A stretch of DNA of 21,578 nucleotides from a virus: positions 1-21,578 of IMG/VR virus record IMGVR_UViG_3300046516_000192. One strand, written 5' to 3'. Numbering within the stretch: position 1 is the first letter of the stretch; each line of letters opens with the position of its first letter. The position numbers were made by a program, and so were the translations under genes. Positions 1-6,170 of this stretch are shown one piece after another. Below the pieces are notes generated by a model that was given only the letters and a program-made list of their open reading frames with translations, did no database searches and was not told the origin of the DNA.

Positions 1-1
1 G

Positions 2-619
2 ATCGAGGGCGTGGTGCGCCAGGCCATCAACGACGACACCGCGGTGGCGATCGACACCGTTCTGATCGACGCCAATCCGGCGACCACGGTTCGGCCGGCC
101 GGCTTGCTCAACGGCATTTCGGGGCTGACGCCATCCGCCGCAGCGGCGAGGATAGACAAGATCATTGCGGACATTAGCGCATTGATGGCGCCGATCATCG
201 CCGCACGCGGCGGTCGCGACCTGGTGCTATTGTGCAATCCCGCGCAAAAGTTGTCGATGAGTTGGGCGGTGACGCCGATGGGGCAATTCATCTTCCAGGA
301 TGGCGAGCTCGCATCGCGCGGGCTTACGGTGGTTTCCTCGACCTCGATGCCGGCCACGCAATTGGTGATGATCGACGCCGCGGATTTCGCCTCGGTAACC
401 GGCGATAGTCCGCAGTTCGATGTCTCGGACGTGGCGACGATCCACGAGGAAGATACCACGCCGCTGGCGATCGGCACCGCCGGCGCGCCGCCGACCGTTG
501 CCGCACCGGTTCGCTCGCTCTGGCAAACCGCCTCGATCGGCATCCGCATGATGCTCGACATGAACTGGACCATGCGGCGCGCCGGGATGGTTTCCTGGAT
601 GACCGGCGTCACCTGGTAG
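2..619 (+). CDS. Major capsid protein, HK97 fold (5' end missing)
   Basis: This is the C-terminal 205 residues of a phage major capsid protein; the reading frame is open to the left edge, so the true start lies outside the window. Capsid proteins of this family form the icosahedral shell. Family hallmarks are visible: a PAGLLNG segment (the 'GTG..PxGLL' region of HK97-like capsids), a central nucleic-acid-independent beta-rich stretch, and a C-terminus rich in Met and Trp ending MVSWMTGVTW, typical of the P-domain end. An in-frame GTG at 11 is not a credible start because the protein would lack its N-arm and E-loop. The next gene follows after 11 bases with its own ribosome binding site. The terminase and protease genes expected upstream are not in view. 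Confidence 0.88.
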   Translation: MEGVVRQAINDDTAVAIDTVLIDANPATTVRPAGLLNGISGLTPSAAAARIDKIIADISALMAPIIAARGGRDLVLLCNPAQKLSMSWAVTPMGQFIFQDGELASRGLTVVSSTSMPATQLVMIDAADFASVTGDSPQFDVSDVATIHEEDTTPLAIGTAGAPPTVAAPVRSLWQTASIGIRMMLDMNWTMRRAGMVSWMTGVTW

Positions 620-630
620 GGAGTGCAAAC

Positions 631-1065
631 ATGGCAGACGACAAACACAAGCATGTGGCCGACCACGACCACGACGCCGCCGAAAAAAACCGCAAGGTTG
701 CCGAACAAGCGGCGGCGGCATCCGCACCGCCTAAATTCACGCCGGAACAACTGGCAACGCCGGCGCTCTCGATGATCGGCTATCGGCAGATGTATATCAT
801 TGTCGGACCCTATCGCGGCAACGTGTTGACAATGCCGGATGCCGAGGCGGAGGATGCCAAGGATAGCCATTGGGCGGTGGAAATGGAAACCGTCGCGCCG
901 CCTTATGATGCCTCAAAGCCGCGCGAGCACGACCACGAATTGACCGAGGAAGATCGCAACTATGCGATCGAGGCGGCCAACGCCTGGGCGGCCAAGGTCA
1001 ACCTGCCGCCGGAACCGCCACCGGACCCGCCGATCGCGCGGCGCGTAGGTGGCGAGCGCCGGTGA
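631..1065 (+). CDS. Hypothetical head-region protein with His-rich N-terminus
   Basis: A 144-residue protein of unrecognised family lies between the capsid and portal genes. The ATG at 631 is preceded by AGGGAG (618-623) at good spacing. The first 20 residues are unusually rich in His, Asp and Lys (HKHVADHDHD), a second HDH motif occurs near residue 100, and the C-terminus is Pro-rich (PPEPPPDPP). The middle (about 40-95) looks globular. Its position suggests a capsid-associated role such as a minor head or decoration protein, but this is inference from location only. The stop overlaps the GTG start of the portal gene by four bases, so the two are probably translationally coupled. Confidence 0.8.
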   Translation: MADDKHKHVADHDHDAAEKNRKVAEQAAAASAPPKFTPEQLATPALSMIGYRQMYIIVGPYRGNVLTMPDAEAEDAKDSHWAVEMETVAPPYDASKPREHDHELTEEDRNYAIEAANAWAAKVNLPPEPPPDPPIARRVGGERR

Positions 1066-2753
1066 GCCTCGCCACGCGCATAATGGATGCCTTCCGCGGT
1101 AAAGCCGCGGAGGGCGAATACCGGCCAGGGCCTTATCCGTTGATCTCCGGCGGCGTGCTGCCGGACGCCTGGGGCCAATATGCCAATTTTTGGCAAATGG
1201 GCTATCCGCCGCAAGGGATCGGCGGGTTCGGTTCCTGTTCGGCAATGGTCGAAGCCTGCGTTTCGGCCTATGCGCAGACCATCGCGCAATGCCAACTCAA
1301 CCATTGGATCGACCTCGGCAATGGCGGCCGGCAGCGTGTCACCAACTCGGCACTGTCGCGGGTGCTGCGGGCGCCGAACGACTACCAGACGGCAAGCGAT
1401 TTCATTCTCAACGCGGTGCGCTCGCTCTACCTCGACGGCAATGCCTATGCGCTGGCGCTGCGCAACGATCGCTATGAGGTTTCATCGCTGCATCTGATGC
1501 GGCCGAATTACTGCTACGCCGAGCCGGTCATGGGCGAAGTCTTTTATTCGCTCGGCGGCAACACCATCATCAATTCCAGGCTCGACGCGCTCGGGTTCGA
1601 GCCGCTGTCGGCGGTTCCGGCGCGTGACGTGTTTCATGTGAAACTGCATTCAAGCTGGAACTATCTGCGCGGCGAGACGCCTTTGACCGCGGCGGCGCTG
1701 TCGCTCGCCGCCGGCAATGCCGCGCTGTCGCAACTCGGCACCTTCTACCAGAACCAGGCGCGGCCAGGCGGCACCCTGCAAACCGACTTGAACCTGACCG
1801 GCGAACAGGTGACGCAATTGCGCACGCGCTGGGAGGAACAATCAAAAGGGCTCAACGCCGGCGGCACGCCGATCCTGACGCATGGGCTGAAATTCGAGCC
1901 GATCACCGTCAACGCCGCGGACGCGCAATTCGCCGAAACCATGAAATATAGCGATCAACAGATCTGCCAGGTCTTTGGCATCCCGATGGCGATCATCGGC
2001 TCGGAAGCGCAACCGATGGGCTCGACCGAGGCGTTGATGGCGTTCTGGATCTCGAAGGGCCTGGGGTTTGCGCTCAACCAGGTCGAGCTCGCGATCGATC
2101 GGCTGTTTGGGCTGTCGAAGATCGACGGCGAATATTCGGAATTCGACACCACCATTTTGATGCGCTCGGCGTTCAAGGACCGCATGGACGCGCTGACCAA
2201 GGCGGTGCAGGGCGGGATCTATTCGCCGAACGAGGCGCGCGCGCTGGAAAGCCTGCCTGCCGCCGAGGATGGCGACGAACCGCGGGTGCAGCAACAGGTG
2301 GTGCCGCTGTCGGCCTGGGATCAGATGCCGGCGCCGAGCGCGCCGAGCTCGCTGGCCAAGCCGGCCGCGGATCCGGAAAGCGCGGCCGAGGATGCCGCGC
2401 CAGGCGACAGCGAAATCGCCGGCAAGATGGCCGAGGTGACCAGGGCGCTGGAAGCCTTGCGCGGCACCATCGATGAATATGGCAACGTGGTGCGGCTGCC
2501 GGGGCCGCCTGGCGATCCCGGGCCGCCGGGACCGCCGGGAGAGCCGGGATATGGCGGGCGCGCCTGTGGGCTCTACAACGCCGCCGCGGCCTATCGTGCG
2601 ATGGACGTGGTTTCCTTCAACGGCAGCGAATGGCGGGCGATCGTGGACAACCCTGGAACCTTGCCTGGGCCGGATTGGATGCTCGGCGCCAAGGGCGCGC
2701 GGGGCAAGCGCGGCGATCGCGGGCCACCTGGCGAGGTGAGGGCCACGGCATGA
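1062..2753 (+). CDS. Portal protein, HK97 family, with collagen-like C-terminal extension
   Basis: The portal forms the dodecameric ring at one capsid vertex through which DNA is packaged and ejected. The 563-residue protein has the family's core: an N-terminal wing with SLYLDGNAYALALRND near residue 125, and the late motif SDQQICQVFGIPMAIIGSE near residues 297-315 (family pattern 'IcevFgVPp.llG'). The core ends near residue 410. A low-complexity linker follows, then Gly-X-Y repeats (481-496), a small Trp/Tyr-rich domain (about 499-541) and a second Gly-X-Y block (542-558). The small domain resembles a CBM5/12-type fold (AYRAMDVVSFNG...W). This tail is not part of the ordinary portal fold. 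The GTG start at 1062 overlaps the preceding stop (GTGA). The gene lies after the capsid gene, the reverse of the usual order. Confidence 0.9.
   Translation: MSLATRIMDAFRGKAAEGEYRPGPYPLISGGVLPDAWGQYANFWQMGYPPQGIGGFGSCSAMVEACVSAYAQTIAQCQLNHWIDLGNGGRQRVTNSALSRVLRAPNDYQTASDFILNAVRSLYLDGNAYALALRNDRYEVSSLHLMRPNYCYAEPVMGEVFYSLGGNTIINSRLDALGFEPLSAVPARDVFHVKLHSSWNYLRGETPLTAAALSLAAGNAALSQLGTFYQNQARPGGTLQTDLNLTGEQVTQLRTRWEEQSKGLNAGGTPILTHGLKFEPITVNAADAQFAETMKYSDQQICQVFGIPMAIIGSEAQPMGSTEALMAFWISKGLGFALNQVELAIDRLFGLSKIDGEYSEFDTTILMRSAFKDRMDALTKAVQGGIYSPNEARALESLPAAEDGDEPRVQQQVVPLSAWDQMPAPSAPSSLAKPAADPESAAEDAAPGDSEIAGKMAEVTRALEALRGTIDEYGNVVRLPGPPGDPGPPGPPGEPGYGGRACGLYNAAAAYRAMDVVSFNGSEWRAIVDNPGTLPGPDWMLGAKGARGKRGDRGPPGEVRATA
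2502..2549 (+). repeat. Collagen-like Gly-X-Y block 1 in portal gene
   Basis: Five consecutive Gly-X-Y triplets plus a final Gly (portal residues 481-496) are rich in Pro at X and Y (GPPGDPGPPGPPGEPG). Such repeats form a trimeric triple helix in collagen-like phage proteins. Confidence 0.9.
2685..2735 (+). repeat. Collagen-like Gly-X-Y block 2 in portal gene
   Basis: A second run of Gly-X-Y triplets (portal residues 542-558), more charged than block 1 (GAKGARGKRGDRGPPGE), lies five residues from the C-terminus. The two blocks flank a 43-residue Trp/Tyr-rich module. Confidence 0.88.
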
Positions 2754-3298
2754 GTTCCATTGTCGCGGCAAGCCTCGACCGCGCGGCGTTGCCGGCCGGC
2801 CTGTTGCCGATCGCCAAGTCGCATCTGCGGGTAGATGGAACCTATGACGACGCGTTCATTACCGACATCCTGGCGCGGTCGATTGCCTGGTTTGAGCGGG
2901 TGACCAATGTGAGCGTTAATCCGGTGACCTGGACCTGGGCGCCGGATCAAACCGATTTCGTCGCCGGTGCCGCTGTGGTGCCGGTGTCGCCGGTCAACAC
3001 TTTCACGGTGAAGGATGCCAGCGCGGCCGACATATCGAGCGGCTACCTGATCGAAACCATGTCGCAGCACGGTGTCGGGCTGTATTCGATTGTCGGCACC
3101 TTCGTTTCCGGCATGAAGGTGACGCTGGTTTCCGGCTATGCCTCGATCACGGCGCTCGATCCTGGCATCACCGACGCGGTGCTGCGCTACACCGGCCACC
3201 TCTATGAGAACCGCGAAATCATGGTGCTCGGCACCGACACGCAAACGCCGGGATGGCTGACGGACGTGATCGCCGGCTATTGGATGCCGAAAGTATGA
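2750..3298 (+). CDS. Head-tail connector protein, gp6-like
   Basis: This 182-residue protein matches the gp6-like head-tail connector group that sits below the portal ring. The N-terminal half has the usual mostly helical opening 'SHLRVDGTYDDAFITDILARS...WFERVTN', in which the LRVD and the D-D pair are typical, and the C-terminus has the helix 'DAVLRYTGHLYENRE'. I chose the ATG at 2750, whose ATGA overlaps the portal stop, rather than in-frame starts further upstream that would run inside the portal gene. The next gene overlaps its stop in the same way. A role as adaptor between portal and head closure protein is expected from family and position. Confidence 0.82.
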   Translation: MSSIVAASLDRAALPAGLLPIAKSHLRVDGTYDDAFITDILARSIAWFERVTNVSVNPVTWTWAPDQTDFVAGAAVVPVSPVNTFTVKDASAADISSGYLIETMSQHGVGLYSIVGTFVSGMKVTLVSGYASITALDPGITDAVLRYTGHLYENREIMVLGTDTQTPGWLTDVIAGYWMPKV

Positions 3299-3516
3299 AA
3301 TCGGTCGAGGTGTTCAGGGATTTTGACTATCACGCCTCGCCGCGCAAGACGGTGCGGTTTCACGCCGGCGTGACTTATTCTCGCGTGCTGGAAGCGGCTG
3401 CGGTCGCGATCGAGCGCGCGGGCGCCGGCCGCGTCGTAGGACAAGCCGGCGCGGCCGGTTCGATCATCGATGCAAGCCATGCCTTCCGGCCTGGCATTTG
3501 GAGGGTAAAGCCATGA
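3295..3516 (+). CDS. Hypothetical protein, 73 aa
   Basis: A small protein of unrecognised family, basic at its N-terminal half, containing an Ala-rich helix (residues about 26-42) and a C-terminal DASHAFRPGIWRVKP. The ATG at 3295 overlaps the connector stop (ATGA), and its own stop overlaps the next ATG at 3513, so it is embedded in the head operon. An upstream in-frame ATG at 3253 would lie wholly inside the connector gene and is less likely. Its location between connector and decoration-like protein suggests a minor head or joining function, but nothing in the sequence proves it. Confidence 0.7.
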   Translation: MKSVEVFRDFDYHASPRKTVRFHAGVTYSRVLEAAAVAIERAGAGRVVGQAGAAGSIIDASHAFRPGIWRVKP

Positions 3517-3923
3517 CGGACCTCGTAGTCGTACCGGCGAGCGTGCTTGCCGGCGCCAATGCACAGCGCGCCGCCGGCACCGCCGGCGTTGCCATCACCG
3601 CGGGCCAGGCGATCTACCTGGATCCGGTCACCAACCGCTATCTGTTGGCCGACAACAACGCGGTCGACGTCAATGCGCGGAAACCTACCGGGATCGCGCT
3701 CAACAACGCCGCGCCATCGCAACCGATCAATCTGTTGACCTCGGGCGACATCACGATCGGCGCGGCGGTCACCGCCGGCACCGATTATTTCCTGTCCGGC
3801 GCGCCAGGCGCGATCTGCCCGCGCGCGGACGTGGTCGCGACCATGAACGTGACGCTGATCGGGCTGGCCAAATCGGCCACCGTGATCGCGGTCGATATTC
3901 AATCATCGGGCGTCACGCTGTAG
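3513..3923 (+). CDS. Putative capsid decoration (cement)-like protein
   Basis: A 136-residue, Ala- and Val-rich protein with a repetitive beta pattern (AGQAIYLDPVTNRYLLADNN, later TSGDITIGAAVTAGTDYFLS). Small beta-rich proteins with this 'G.aiyld..t...yl.aD' signature occur in head modules and are often annotated as decoration or DUF2190-like proteins. The assignment is by resemblance and position, not by a decisive motif. The ATG at 3513 is preceded by GGAGG at 3500-3504, a strong ribosome binding site, consistent with high expression of a structural protein. The preceding stop overlaps this start. Confidence 0.62.
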   Translation: MTDLVVVPASVLAGANAQRAAGTAGVAITAGQAIYLDPVTNRYLLADNNAVDVNARKPTGIALNNAAPSQPINLLTSGDITIGAAVTAGTDYFLSGAPGAICPRADVVATMNVTLIGLAKSATVIAVDIQSSGVTL

Positions 3924-3926
3924 ATC

Positions 3927-4313
3927 ATGCCTGGCAACCTCGGCCGCGTTAATCTTGCGCAAGTCTCAGGCGCCGGATCCTTCAAATACCGCATGACCTT
4001 TGCGGCGCGCGACACCGCGAAGGACGACTACGGCAACACCACCGGCACCTGGACCGATCGCTTCACGCTGTGGGCCAACATCATACCTAGGCTCGGCGGC
4101 GAGGCGGTGATGGCGGCGCGGCTGTCCGGAATGCAACCGGTGATCATCCGCGTGCGGCAATCGCCGGACACCGACCAGATCACCACCGATTGGAAGGCGA
4201 CCGACGAAAAAGGCAGATCCTACAATATCCGCACCACGGTGGATCCGCTCGCCGGCGAGGGCGAGGCGGGCAAGTATTACGACATGATGGCCGAAACCGG
4301 GGTAGCGGTGTGA
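3927..4313 (+). CDS. Head closure (head-tail adaptor) protein
   Basis: A 128-residue beta-rich protein resembling the phage head closure family (Phage_H_T_join; SPP1 gp16 type), which seals the connector and docks the tail. Family-like features are the opening 'FKYRMTFAARDTAKDDYGNTTG' with the D-x-x-G turn, 'FTLWANIIPRLGGEAVMAARL', and the central beta strand 'PVIIRVRQS'. Start at ATG 3927, three bases after the previous stop. There is no clear ribosome binding site, so coupling to upstream translation is likely. The stop overlaps the GTG of the next gene. Confidence 0.8.
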   Translation: MPGNLGRVNLAQVSGAGSFKYRMTFAARDTAKDDYGNTTGTWTDRFTLWANIIPRLGGEAVMAARLSGMQPVIIRVRQSPDTDQITTDWKATDEKGRSYNIRTTVDPLAGEGEAGKYYDMMAETGVAV

Positions 4314-4714
4314 GTTATTCCGATCCTTCGCTGCAGATGCAAAAGGCGATCGTGGCCTGGCTCGCTAACGATCCGGTGGTGGATGCGCCGGTATTCGACG
4401 CGGTGCCAGGCAATGCGGTCAAGCCTTACATTTCGTTCGGGCCGTTCCAGGCGCTGCCGGAGCATGGCGATTGCCTCGACGGCGGCGAGATCTTTATCAC
4501 GCTGGACTGCTGGGCCAACGGGCCGGATACCGTCGAGGTGAAGCGGCTGACCGCGGCGGTGGCGCGCTCGCTCGATCGTGCGCCGATGGTGCTGGATTAT
4601 CCGCAGCGCATGGTCGAGATGGCGGTCGAACAGATCCAGTATATGCGCGACCCTGACGGCATCACCGCACACGGCGTCGTCACCGTGCACGCCTTTACCG
4701 AGCCAACAGACTAA
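4310..4714 (+). CDS. Tail completion protein, DUF3168 family
   Basis: A 134-residue protein of the DUF3168 type, which caps the tail tube at the head-proximal end. It shows the usual order: an N-terminal helix (LQMQKAIVAWLANDPVV), a strand with PYISFGPF, the 'LDCWANGPDTVEVKRLTAAV' segment where the family usually has 'dvWs...g..ea..la..v', and a final strand ending 'GVVTVHAFTEP'. I chose the GTG at 4310 because its GTGA overlaps the closure-protein stop. The longer frame that begins upstream runs inside the preceding gene. Confidence 0.8.
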   Translation: MSYSDPSLQMQKAIVAWLANDPVVDAPVFDAVPGNAVKPYISFGPFQALPEHGDCLDGGEIFITLDCWANGPDTVEVKRLTAAVARSLDRAPMVLDYPQRMVEMAVEQIQYMRDPDGITAHGVVTVHAFTEPTD

Positions 4715-4730
4715 ACCAGGAGAGATCAAG

Positions 4731-5168
4731 ATGGCCCAAGCAACTACCTATCCGTTTTCAAAGTTTCTGGTGAAAGTCGGCGACGGTGGTTCGCCGGAAG
4801 TATTCACCGATCCCTGTGGCCTGACCTCGCGCGGTTTTACGCGCGCGGCCAACATGAACGACACCAACATTCCCGATTGCGCCGCGCCGGACCTGCCTAG
4901 CTGGCTCGGCCGTGACGTGGTGAGCTATCACGCCTCGATCGCCGGCACCGGCGTGGTCGCACACGAAAGTTTCTCGACCTGGGAAAACTGGTGGAATGCA
5001 TCCGCCACGCGCAACATTCGGATCGAGCTCGGCAATCCCGTCGAATTCGCCTGGATCATGCCGGCCAAGATAAGCGATTTTTCGATCACCTCGGAGCGCG
5101 GCAAAAAGGTCGAAATGACGGTGGCGCTGGTGTCTGACGGCGCGGTAGTGCCGCAGACGGTGCCATAG
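4731..5168 (+). CDS. Major tail (tube) protein
   Basis: A 145-residue tail tube subunit, which stacks into the hexameric rings of the tail. It starts at ATG 4731 behind a strong AGGAGAG (4718-4724), the best ribosome binding site in the tail block, as expected for an abundant protein. Features shared with the family are the early 'CGLTSRGFTRAANMNDTNIPDC' (similar to 'vcgit.ks....n.....D'), a central Trp-rich loop (FSTWENWWNA), and the C-terminal 'ISDFSITSERGKKVEMTVAL' followed by a short strand. Its stop overlaps the GTG of the tail chaperone by one base. Confidence 0.85.
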   Translation: MAQATTYPFSKFLVKVGDGGSPEVFTDPCGLTSRGFTRAANMNDTNIPDCAAPDLPSWLGRDVVSYHASIAGTGVVAHESFSTWENWWNASATRNIRIELGNPVEFAWIMPAKISDFSITSERGKKVEMTVALVSDGAVVPQTVP

Positions 5169-5605
5169 TGGACGGCATAGTCACGCTGGAACATTGGGGC
5201 GAGCCTGTCGATTTCCGGCTAGGGATCGGCGATTGCCGGCAACTACAGGAAGCCATCAACCGGCCGCGGATCGAGCTCGGGCTGACCGCGCTCGGGCCGA
5301 CCTCGTTGATCCGGCTTTTGGTCACCGGCGATGCCTGGCCGCATGAGGTGCGCGAGATCTTGCGGCTCGGCCTGATCGGCGCCGGCATGAAAAGCGATCG
5401 CGCGCTGGTGCTGGTCAAGCGCCATGTCGAGCCGGCCGGACAATGGAAGGAAGCCTGTGCGATGGCCGCCACCGTGCTCGGCGCCGCGCTGTACGGGCCG
5501 CCCGACGATCCAGTGGGAAAAGAGACAACGCCGGCGGCGCCGGATCCGCCGGCGACGACGAGCCAATCCGGTTCTCTCAAATCTACGGGCTCGGTGCTGC
5601 AATAG
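5168..5605 (+). CDS. Tail assembly chaperone, unshifted product (G-like)
   Basis: A 145-residue protein of the GTA gp10 / Phage_TAC_11 type: WGEPVDFRLGIGDCRQLQEA near the start and 'VREILRLGLIGAGMKSDRALVL' in the middle are characteristic (family 'ev..vir.GLiGgG....eA..lv'). These chaperones load the tape measure protein during tail assembly. The conserved part ends near residue 112. After a slippery site at residues 116-118 the unshifted frame adds a low-complexity tail rich in Pro, Thr and Ser. GTG start at 5168, overlapping the tail tube stop by one base. See the 5168-5775 entry for the frameshift product. Confidence 0.84.
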   Translation: MDGIVTLEHWGEPVDFRLGIGDCRQLQEAINRPRIELGLTALGPTSLIRLLVTGDAWPHEVREILRLGLIGAGMKSDRALVLVKRHVEPAGQWKEACAMAATVLGAALYGPPDDPVGKETTPAAPDPPATTSQSGSLKSTGSVLQ

Positions 5606-5775
5606 GATTGGCACCGGACGCGGTGGATCGCGCCACGTTCTGGCAATTCGCGGCCTGCGTCGACGGTTGGAACGCGGTTCACGGCGCCGAGCCGAAACCG
5701 CAGGCGCCGACCGATGCCGAATTCGACGCGATGATCGAAGCCTCGGCGGAACTAGAGGTGAACAGTGGTCAATAA
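5168..5775 (+). CDS. Tail assembly chaperone, -1 frameshift fusion (GT-like)
   Basis: A slip of -1 at 5515-5521 fuses the first 118 residues of the G-like protein to 84 residues in the -1 frame, giving about 202 residues. The -1 frame has no good start of its own but continues with a compact domain (FSQIYGLGAAIGLAPDAVDRATFWQFAACVDGW) that resembles the second GTA tail chaperone family (gp10a / Phage_TAC_6: 'lG..P..FW..t'). In lambda, G and GT are made by exactly this kind of -1 slip and the ratio matters for tail assembly. In gene transfer agents the two domains are, as I recall, separate genes. Stop TAA at 5773-5775, which overlaps the GTG start of the next gene by 11 bases. Expression as a fusion is inferred from the slippery site and frame geometry. 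Confidence 0.82.
5515..5554 (+). promoter_or_regulatory. Programmed -1 frameshift signal (slippery heptamer plus hairpin)
   Basis: GGGAAAA at 5515-5521 is read as G GGA AAA in the G frame, the X XXY YYZ arrangement required for tandem -1 slippage. Seven bases downstream, CGCCGGCGG (5529-5537) pairs perfectly with CCGCCGGCG (5546-5554), a 9-bp GC stem with an 8-base loop. Spacing and stability fit known stimulators. A -1 slip leads directly into the second chaperone domain. Confidence 0.85.
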
Positions 5776-6169
5776 GAGCGTCGAAGCCTTCCGCAAGCTG
5801 ACGCTCGACATGCAACGCCAGATCTTGACCGACGCGGTGGCCGAGCTCAACGCGCAAGCCGACCAACTGGTCACCACCATGAAAAGCGTCGTCAAGCACG
5901 GGCCGACCGGCGACCTCGGCAACTCCATTCGCAAGCAACCGGGATCCAAAGTCACGATCGTGCGGGTGATGGCCGGCGGCGCCACCACCACGCATCCCGG
6001 CCGGCACGGCAAGCCGGCTTTCGATTATGCGCGCGCGGTCGAATTCGGCACCGTGCACAATCCGGCCGAGCCGTTCTTTTTCCCGACCTTCCGCTTGATG
6101 CGCAAACCGATGCGCTCGGCCATGCGCCGCAAGATCACCGCGCGCGTCAAACAATACTCGGCCGAATAA
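5765..6169 (+). CDS. HK97 gp10-like tail protein
   Basis: A 134-residue basic protein resembling the HK97-gp10 family of minor tail or neck proteins. The signature is 'DYARAVEFGTVHNPAEPFFFPTFRLMRKPM', matching the family's 'Ya..vEfGt.....pqPFl.PA...'. The N-terminal half is helical (AFRKLTLDMQRQILTDAVAE). GTG start at 5765, overlapping the frameshifted chaperone stop by 11 bases; no strong ribosome binding site is seen. In most siphoviruses the gp10-like gene lies between head closure and tail completion genes; here it follows the chaperones. Confidence 0.75.
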   Translation: MVNKSVEAFRKLTLDMQRQILTDAVAELNAQADQLVTTMKSVVKHGPTGDLGNSIRKQPGSKVTIVRVMAGGATTTHPGRHGKPAFDYARAVEFGTVHNPAEPFFFPTFRLMRKPMRSAMRRKITARVKQYSAE

Positions 6170-6170
6170 C

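Noticed and set aside
1842-2771. 309-codon minus-strand frame opposite the portal gene
   Set aside because: Arg/His-rich antisense shadow of the portal and its collagen-like repeats; no start signals and no domain.
5443-5775. Second chaperone domain as an independent gene from ATG 5443
   Set aside because: The first 25 or so residues are an Arg-rich out-of-frame reading of the G gene, with no ribosome binding site; the slippery site explains the frame better.
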